A DNA stretch of 39,957 bases from Lysobacteraceae bacterium (lineage in GTDB: Bacteria; Pseudomonadota; Gammaproteobacteria; Xanthomonadales; Xanthomonadaceae). The notes under the pieces are model-generated. The model ran no database searches and had not been told where the DNA came from. It was given only the letters and a program-made list of their open reading frames with translations. How positions within the stretch are numbered: position 1 is the stretch's first letter; each line of letters starts with the position of its first letter. The position numbers and the translations under genes are program-made. The stretch lies in the NCBI GenBank assembly GCA_031263725.1, contig JAISFF010000051.1, forward strand, positions 1 through 39,957. Reading direction: 5' to 3'. Below are positions 34,769-39,957 of this stretch, one piece after another.

Positions 34769-35009
34769 CATGACCGTGAAGGCCGCCGAGGGCGCGGTGA
34801 TCCGCATGGCCGGCATGGTCGAGCGCCGCGGCTTCACCCTGCGCGGCATCCAGGGCGAGGTTCAGCCCGACAGCGGCATCTGGCAGTTGCGGCTGGTCGT
34901 CGAAAGCCCGCGTGCGCCGGAAGCGCTGAAGCATCAGTTGGAAAAGTTATACGACTGCCTGTCGATCCGGATCGTGCCGATCGCAGCCACCGCCGAGGCC
35001 GCCGCATGA
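34752..35009 (+). CDS. ilvM: Acetolactate synthase small (regulatory) subunit
   Basis: This is an 85-residue ACT-domain protein (MRYQLDMTVKAAEGAVIRMA, VERRGFTLRGIQ) of the short IlvM type. It starts inside ilvG with GGAGG 6 nt before the ATG, consistent with coupled 1:1 synthesis of the two subunits. The family stabilises the enzyme and may confer feedback control; the short form usually lacks full valine sensitivity. Its stop overlaps a 29-codon ORF (35006-35095) that runs to the ilvA start. Confidence 0.93.
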   Translation: MRYQLDMTVKAAEGAVIRMAGMVERRGFTLRGIQGEVQPDSGIWQLRLVVESPRAPEALKHQLEKLYDCLSIRIVPIAATAEAAA

Positions 35010-35095
35010 ACCGTCACACATCTCCCGCTCACTCCGAGGAAGCGGTTCGGAGGTATCTTCTTCCGGATCAGCCGTTCGCGTGCCGCAATGCCTGA
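35006..35095 (+). CDS. Possible 29-codon coupling ORF between ilvM and ilvA
   Basis: An ATG overlapping the ilvM stop (ATGA) opens a 29-codon frame that ends 8 nt inside ilvA, so ribosomes could pass from ilvM to ilvA through it. The product ([19 protein letters not shown] at its end) resembles no protein I know. It could be a translational bridge or a decayed former N-terminus of ilvA. Confidence 0.35.
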   Translation: MNRHTSPAHSEEAVRRYLLPDQPFACRNA

Positions 35096-36218
35096 GACCG
35101 GTTCCGCCTCCTCCACTACAGAGTCCGATGTCAGTGGCGCCACTGTCAGCGTTGCCGATGTCCTGGCCGCGCAGGCCCGCCTGCGCCGCTACCTTCCTCC
35201 CACTCCCATGCACTACGCCGAACGCTTCGGGGTATGGCTGAAACTGGAAAACCTGCAGCGCACCGGCTCGTACAAGGTGCGCGGCGCGCTGAACGCGCTG
35301 CTGGCCGGCCGCGAACGCGGCGACGACCGTCCGGTGATCGCCGCTTCCGCCGGCAACCATGCCCAGGGACTGGCCTGGGCCGCTTACCGGCTGGGCATGC
35401 AGGCCATCACCGTGATGCCGCACGGCGCGCCGGCCACCAAGATCGCCGGCGTCGCCCACTGGGGCGCGACGGTGCGCCAGCACGGATCCAGCTTCGACGA
35501 GGCCCTGGCCTTTGCCGTGGAGCTGGCCGAACACAACGACTACCGCTTCCTGTCCGCCTTCGACGAGCCGGACGTGATCGCCGGGCAAGGCACCATCGGC
35601 ATCGAGATTTCGCCGCATTCGCCGGACGTGGTGATCGTCCCGATCGGCGGCGGCGGCCTGGCCTCCGGCGTCGCGCTGGCGATGAAATCCCAGGGCGTCC
35701 GCGTGGTCGGCGCACAGATCGAAGGCTCCGACTCGATGGCGCGCGCGATCAACGGCGACCTGACCGTCAGGGACATCCCCGGCACCTTGGCCGACGGCGT
35801 GAAGGTCAAGGTCCCGGGAATGTTGACCCGCCAGCTTTGCGCCCGGCTACTCGACGATATCGTCATCGTCCGCGAAGCCGAACTGCGCGAAACTCTGGTG
35901 CGTCTGGCCCTGGAGGAACACATCATCGCCGAAGGCGCCGGTGCCCTGGCCCTGGCCGCCGGCCGCCGCGTCAGCGGCAAGCACAAGTGCGCGGTGGTGT
36001 CCGGAGGCAATATCGACGCCACGGTCCTGGCGCAGTTGCTGTCCGAAGTCCGGCCGCGGCCGCCGCGCAAACCGCGCCGCCGGGCCAGCGATGGCGAGCC
36101 GCCGCGCTTACAATCTGCACCCAGAGACCGCAACCGAACCAAGTCAAAAACCAAGCCGTCTTCCGTCGCCGCGCCGGTACCGACGCCTGACATCGCCGTA
36201 GAGGAGTCCACCTGGTGA
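35088..36218 (+). CDS. ilvA: Threonine dehydratase lacking the ACT regulatory domain
   Basis: This PLP enzyme makes 2-oxobutyrate from threonine, the first step to isoleucine. The 376 residues include the PLP lysine Lys63 in [15 protein letters not shown], the phosphate-binding GGGGLASG, and [15 protein letters not shown]. The catalytic domain ends near residue 320. Instead of the regulatory ACT-like domains of classical IlvA there is a tail of about 55 residues rich in Arg, Pro and Lys ([18 protein letters not shown]). The layout resembles the short TdcB type. No strong ribosome-binding site precedes the ATG. The stop overlaps the leuA GTG. Confidence 0.94.
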   Translation: MPETGSASSTTESDVSGATVSVADVLAAQARLRRYLPPTPMHYAERFGVWLKLENLQRTGSYKVRGALNALLAGRERGDDRPVIAASAGNHAQGLAWAAYRLGMQAITVMPHGAPATKIAGVAHWGATVRQHGSSFDEALAFAVELAEHNDYRFLSAFDEPDVIAGQGTIGIEISPHSPDVVIVPIGGGGLASGVALAMKSQGVRVVGAQIEGSDSMARAINGDLTVRDIPGTLADGVKVKVPGMLTRQLCARLLDDIVIVREAELRETLVRLALEEHIIAEGAGALALAAGRRVSGKHKCAVVSGGNIDATVLAQLLSEVRPRPPRKPRRRASDGEPPRLQSAPRDRNRTKSKTKPSSVAAPVPTPDIAVEESTW

Positions 36219-37768
36219 ATACAGCCAGTTCCCAGCCGTCCAATCGCATCCTGATTTTCGACACCACGCTGCGCGACGGCGAGCAATCGCCTGGTTGCAG
36301 CATGTCGCCCCAGCAGAAAGTGGTCATGGCCCGCGCCCTGGCCGAGCTCGGCGTGGACATTCTCGAGACCGGCTTCCCGGCCAGCTCGCAATCCGACCGC
36401 GAAGCCACCGCGATGATCGCCGCCGAGCTGCGCAAGACCACGCTGTGCGTGCTGTCGCGCTGTCTGCCGGCGGATATCGAGGCCTCGGCGCGGTCGCTGG
36501 AGAATGCCGCCAGGCCGCGCATCCACCTGTTCCTGTCGACCAGCCCGCTGCATCGCGAGCACAAGCTGCGGATAAGCAAGGACGAAGTGCTGGAATCGAT
36601 CCACAAGCACGTCTCGATGGCGCGCGGCTATATCGACGACATCGAGTTCTCGCCCGAGGACGCGACCCGCACCGAGCCGGAATTCCTGGCCGAGGCGGTC
36701 ACGGTCGCCATCGCCGCTGGCGCGACCACGATCAACATGCCGGACACCCTGGGCTACACCACGCCCGGCGAGATCCGCGAGTTGTTCGAACGCCTGATCG
36801 GCACCGTGCCCGGCGCCCGCGAGGTGGTCTTCAGCACCCATTGCCACAACGATCTGGGCATGGCCGTGGCCAACTCGCTGGCCGCCATCGAAGGCGGCGC
36901 GCGCCAGGTCGAGTGCACCATCAACGGCATCGGCGAGCGCGCGGGCAATTGCGCGCTGGAGGAACTGACGATGGCGCTGAAGGTGCGCAATTCCTATTAC
37001 AACGCCGACACCGGCATCGATACCCGGCACCTAGTGCCGACCTCGCAGTTGCTGACGCGCCTGACCGGCATGCAGGTCCAGCGCAACAAGGCCATCGTCG
37101 GCGCCAATGCGTTCGCGCACGAATCCGGCATCCACCAGCACGGCATGTTGCGTCACCGTTGCACCTACGAAATCATGAATCCGGAAGATGTCGGCTGTAT
37201 CGAGTCGCAGATGGTGCTGGGCCGCCACAGCGGACGCGCCGCGGTCGAACACCGCCTGCGCGCGCTGGGCTACTTCCTCGGCGAGGAAGAACTGAATCTG
37301 GTCTTCGCCCAGTTCAAGGACCTGTGCGAGAGCCAGCGCGTGGTCAACGACGCCGATCTGCAGGCGCTGATGCAGGATGCCGTGGAAAGCGACGGTTACC
37401 GTCTGGCGGCGATGACCATCAGCGATCACGGTCAGGACGCCCAGGCCCAGGTCGAGCTGTCCGATCCCAACGGCGATCGCGTCATCGAAACCGCGCAGGG
37501 CGAAGGCCCGGTCGCCGCGCTGTTCGCCGCCCTGGCCGCCGCCACCGGCGTACAGCTGATCCTGGACAGCTACCAGGTCCACAGCGTCGGCATCGGTGCC
37601 GATGCGCGCGGCGAAGCCACCCTCAGCGTGCGCTATCAGGACATCGAATACGAAGGCAGCGGCGTCAGCGAAGACATCATCGAGGCCAGCGCGCTGGCCT
37701 GGCTGGATGTCGCCAACCGCCTGCTGCGCCAGCGCAATGATGCCGGAACCGCTGCATTAACCGCTTGA
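36215..37768 (+). CDS. leuA: 2-isopropylmalate synthase
   Basis: This is the first enzyme of leucine synthesis, condensing acetyl-CoA with 2-oxoisovalerate. The 517 residues start at a GTG (36215) overlapping the ilvA stop, with GAGGAG 8 nt upstream. The TIM barrel opens with [31 protein letters not shown] carries the metal-binding His209 and His211, and [13 protein letters not shown] follows. The C-terminal regulatory domain (about 390-510) is present, so leucine feedback inhibition is expected. Confidence 0.98.
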   Translation: MNTASSQPSNRILIFDTTLRDGEQSPGCSMSPQQKVVMARALAELGVDILETGFPASSQSDREATAMIAAELRKTTLCVLSRCLPADIEASARSLENAARPRIHLFLSTSPLHREHKLRISKDEVLESIHKHVSMARGYIDDIEFSPEDATRTEPEFLAEAVTVAIAAGATTINMPDTLGYTTPGEIRELFERLIGTVPGAREVVFSTHCHNDLGMAVANSLAAIEGGARQVECTINGIGERAGNCALEELTMALKVRNSYYNADTGIDTRHLVPTSQLLTRLTGMQVQRNKAIVGANAFAHESGIHQHGMLRHRCTYEIMNPEDVGCIESQMVLGRHSGRAAVEHRLRALGYFLGEEELNLVFAQFKDLCESQRVVNDADLQALMQDAVESDGYRLAAMTISDHGQDAQAQVELSDPNGDRVIETAQGEGPVAALFAALAAATGVQLILDSYQVHSVGIGADARGEATLSVRYQDIEYEGSGVSEDIIEASALAWLDVANRLLRQRNDAGTAALTA

Positions 37769-37781
37769 TCGAGAGAAACTG

Positions 37782-39203
37782 ATGAGTTCCCAACCTCGTA
37801 CCCTGTTCGACAAACTGTGGGACGCGCATGTCGTCGTCCCCGAAAGCGACAGCGCGCCGACCGTGCTGTACATCGACCTGCACCTGATCCATGAAGTGAC
37901 CTCGCCGCAGGCTTTCACCGAACTGAAATCGCGCGGGCTCAAGCCGCGCCGTCCGGACCGGACCAAGGCGACGATGGATCACTCCACGCCGACCCTGCCA
38001 GCCGACGCCGGCGGCCAGTTGCCCTACTGCAACGATGCCGCCAAGGCGCAGGTCGAGACGCTGGCGCGCAACTGTGCCGGATCCGGCATCGAGCTGTTCG
38101 ATTTCAGTTCCGAACATCGCGGCATCGTGCATGTATACGCGCCGGAGATGGGCTTCACCCAACCCGGCATGACCATCGTCTGCGGCGACAGCCATACCGC
38201 CACCCACGGCGCGTTCGGCGCGCTGGCGTTCGGCATCGGCACCAGCGAGGTCGGCCATGTGATGGCGACGCAATGCCTGCTGCAGCGCAAGCCCAAGACC
38301 ATCGCCATCACCGTCGATGGCGAACTGGCGCCCGGCGTCGGCGCCAAGGACGTGATCCTGCACATCATCGGCAGGATCGGCATCAACGGCGGCACCGGCC
38401 ATGTCATCGAATACCGTGGCTCCACGATCCGCGCGATGGACATGGAGCAGCGCATGACCCTGTGCAACATGTCGATCGAGGCCGGCGCGCGTGCCGGCAT
38501 GGTCGCGCCGGACGAAGTCACCTGCGCCTGGCTGGCGAAGACCCCGCGCGCGCCGCAGGGCGCCGGATTCGAGAGGGCCAAGGCGCGCTGGATGCAATTC
38601 GCGACCGATCCCGGCGCGCGTTTCGACATCGAAGTCGAAATCGATGCCGCCGACATCAGGCCGACGCTGACCTGGGGCACGCATCCGGGCACCGCCATCG
38701 CCGTCGACGCGCCGATCCCGGCCGCCAACGATGAGGCCGCGAAGAAGTCGCTCGACTACATGCATCTGTCCTCCGGCCATTCGCTGGAAGGTACGCCGGT
38801 GGACATCGTGTTCGTCGGCTCCTGCACCAACGGCCGCCTCAGCGACATGCGCGCCGTCGCCAGCGTCCTGCGCGGCCGCAAGATCGATCCGCGCGTGCGC
38901 ATGCTGGTCGTGCCCGGTTCCGAGCAAGTCAAGCGCGAGGCCGAGGCCGAAGGCATCCATGAAGTCGTGCGTGTCGCCGGCGCCGAATGGCGCGAGACCG
39001 GCTGCTCGATGTGCATCGCCATGAACGGCGATCTGGTCGCTCCCGGCCAATTGGCCGTCAGCACCAGCAACCGCAATTTCGAAGGCCGTCAGGGCCCCGG
39101 TTCCCGCACGCTGCTGGCCTCGCCGCTGACCGCCGCCTGGGCCGCCGTCAATGGCAAGGTGGCCGATCCGCGTGTCCTGTTCTCCGGCAAGGAGGTTGCG
39201 TAA
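37782..39203 (+). CDS. leuC: 3-isopropylmalate dehydratase large subunit
   Basis: This is the aconitase-family subunit that, with LeuD, isomerises isopropylmalate. The 473 residues carry the three cluster cysteines Cys348 ([12 protein letters not shown]), Cys408 and Cys411 ([10 protein letters not shown]) of a [4Fe-4S] centre. [20 protein letters not shown] and [19 protein letters not shown] are family hallmarks. It ends [20 protein letters not shown]. The last base of its stop codon is the first base of the leuD ATG. Confidence 0.98.
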   Translation: MSSQPRTLFDKLWDAHVVVPESDSAPTVLYIDLHLIHEVTSPQAFTELKSRGLKPRRPDRTKATMDHSTPTLPADAGGQLPYCNDAAKAQVETLARNCAGSGIELFDFSSEHRGIVHVYAPEMGFTQPGMTIVCGDSHTATHGAFGALAFGIGTSEVGHVMATQCLLQRKPKTIAITVDGELAPGVGAKDVILHIIGRIGINGGTGHVIEYRGSTIRAMDMEQRMTLCNMSIEAGARAGMVAPDEVTCAWLAKTPRAPQGAGFERAKARWMQFATDPGARFDIEVEIDAADIRPTLTWGTHPGTAIAVDAPIPAANDEAAKKSLDYMHLSSGHSLEGTPVDIVFVGSCTNGRLSDMRAVASVLRGRKIDPRVRMLVVPGSEQVKREAEAEGIHEVVRVAGAEWRETGCSMCIAMNGDLVAPGQLAVSTSNRNFEGRQGPGSRTLLASPLTAAWAAVNGKVADPRVLFSGKEVA

Positions 39204-39787
39204 TGAATGGTTTCAAGATACTGAAGTCGAAGAGCGTGGTGCTGCCGCAGACCAATATCGACACCGACCAGATCATTCCTGCGCGCTTCCTCTCCACCAC
39301 CGAGCGCAAGGGCTTGGGCAAGCATGCATTCAACGACTGGCGCCAGAAGACGGACGGCTCGCCGAACCCGGACTTCCCGTTCAACCAGCCACGGAACCAG
39401 GGCCGGCAAATCCTGCTCGCCGGCTGCAACTTCGGCTGCGGTTCCTCGCGCGAACACGCTCCTTGGGCGTTGACCGACCTGGGCTTGCGCGCCATCGTCA
39501 GCAGCGGGATTGCGGACATCTTCCGCAACAACTCGCTGAAGAACGGACTGCTGCCGATCGTGCTCTCGGAGTCCGATGTGCAGACACTGATGCAGAGGCC
39601 GGACGACGAACTGACCGTGGACATCGCCATGCGCGAACTGCGGACGCCGGACGGAAGGGTGTACCCGTTCCCGCTCGATGCATTCGCGCAGACCTGCCTG
39701 ATGGAAGGCGTGGACGAGATGGGCTACCTGCTGGGCAAGGAAAGCGATATCGCCCGCTTCGAAAAAGCACGCGATGCAGTTTGGTGA
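39203..39787 (+). CDS. leuD: 3-isopropylmalate dehydratase small subunit
   Basis: This is the swivelling-domain partner of LeuC. From ATG 39203 the protein has 194 residues, with TNIDTDQIIPARFL near the start and the substrate-binding NFGCGSSREHAPWAL. It ends ESDIARFEKARDAVW. The stop codon TGA at 39785-39787 is immediately continuous with sequence that belongs to an insertion-sequence end, so the last residue or residues and the stop may be supplied by the IS. The family is usually about 195-215 residues, so function is probably kept. The expected next gene, leuB, is not seen. Confidence 0.95.
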   Translation: MNGFKILKSKSVVLPQTNIDTDQIIPARFLSTTERKGLGKHAFNDWRQKTDGSPNPDFPFNQPRNQGRQILLAGCNFGCGSSREHAPWALTDLGLRAIVSSGIADIFRNNSLKNGLLPIVLSESDVQTLMQRPDDELTVDIAMRELRTPDGRVYPFPLDAFAQTCLMEGVDEMGYLLGKESDIARFEKARDAVW

Positions 39788-39957
39788 CCCCCGTAAGCTC
39801 CCCCGTCAAGTAGAGACTTCAAAAGTGGAACTTCCAGCGACTTGACCCCCTCCCCATATTAGGTCCGAGCGAAACTGGAAAATTCGGCTTTGGGTTGCGG
39901 AGTGAATCGGGCGGCGAACTCGGCTGGCGGGACATCGCCGATGGACGAGTGCGTCCG
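39785..39957 (-). mobile_element. IS3-family insertion sequence, 3' end (partial)
   Basis: Sequence after leuD changes character. On the minus strand the last bases encode the C-terminal end of an IS3-type integrase (RTHSSIGDVPPAEFAARF). A C-rich stretch starting with TGACCCCC lies next to the leuD stop, as expected of the terminal inverted repeat. The other end and target duplication are outside the window. The exact boundary at 39785 is inferred. Confidence 0.75.
39859..39957 (-). CDS. IS3-family transposase OrfB, C-terminal fragment (partial)
   Basis: The frame enters from beyond the window end and stops at a TAA (39861-39859). The visible 32 residues contain RTHSSIGDVPPAEFAA, matching the RxHxxLGxxxPxEF pattern at the end of IS3/IS150-type DDE transposases. 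The remaining tail (RFTPQPKAEFSSFART) is not conserved. Catalytic residues lie outside the window. Confidence 0.85.
   Translation of the reverse strand, partial: RTHSSIGDVPPAEFAARFTPQPKAEFSSFART

Noticed and set aside
32930-34849. 639-codon minus-strand ORF opposite ilvG
   Set aside because: It is a typical antisense shadow of a highly GC-rich conserved gene.
1-39957. CRISPR arrays and complete prophage or integrative elements
   Set aside because: No regularly spaced repeats, no integrase with attachment sites and no phage structural genes were seen; only the IS end at the right edge is mobile.

Overview
The window is a GC-rich bacterial chromosome segment, most likely from a gammaproteobacterium of the Xanthomonadales/Lysobacterales. 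This is inferred from the order pth-rplY-prs-tRNA(Gln)-ispE-lolB-TPR protein, from a divergent hemA-prfA, and from an ilvC-ilvG-ilvM-ilvA-leuA-leuC-leuD cluster, an arrangement I associate with that group. Nothing in the sequence fixes genus or species.

Layout. 1-2156: the 3' end of an RHS/YD-repeat polymorphic toxin gene, frameshifted near 460, with an unrecognised C-terminal toxin tip and an AT-rich candidate immunity gene. 2418-8171 (minus): a housekeeping block comprising TPR protein, LolB, IspE, tRNA-Gln(UUG), PRPP synthetase, ribosomal protein L25 and peptidyl-tRNA hydrolase. The tRNA starts 3 nt after ispE, and three perfect hairpins lie between prs and rplY. 8242-10631 (plus): hemA and prfA. 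11116-14959 (minus): pyruvate dehydrogenase E2 and a lipoyl-domain E3, with a DUF2059-type gene between them; no E1 gene is adjacent. 15229-16743: a DNA glycosylase of the hypoxanthine/UDG superfamily and an OmpW-type porin with a strong terminator. 16862-20476 (minus): the methionine importer metN-metI-metQ and an EamA-type exporter. 20559-22080 (plus): a YajQ-family protein and a DUF1415 protein. 22229-25790 (minus): RsuA, an acyltransferase, a membrane protein, an RsmC-like methyltransferase and a secreted protein, several joined by ATGA overlaps. 26044-27045 (plus): a hypothetical gene and inorganic pyrophosphatase.

27156-31605 looks accessory. It holds a PAS-PAS-GAF-GGDEF protein whose active site is degenerate but whose I-site is kept, two tandem paralogous XRE regulators (the first with two operator-like inverted repeats), a lineage-specific lipoprotein and an apparently frameshifted small secreted protein. 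31568-39787 is the branched-chain amino acid operon. It opens with a promoter, a Val/Ile/Leu-rich leader peptide that may be leaderless, and mutually exclusive RNA hairpins forming a textbook attenuator. A second intrinsic terminator stands before ilvC. The genes convert pyruvate and 2-oxobutyrate through acetohydroxyacid synthase and reductoisomerase toward Ile/Val, and 2-oxoisovalerate toward Leu; leuB is not visible because the 3' end of an IS3-type insertion sequence directly abuts the leuD stop codon.

The most attractive candidates for something undescribed are the RHS toxin/immunity pair, the two-terminator ilv leader with a leaderless control peptide, the rplY leader hairpins and the tandem XRE locus. 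None of these could be tested by database search here.
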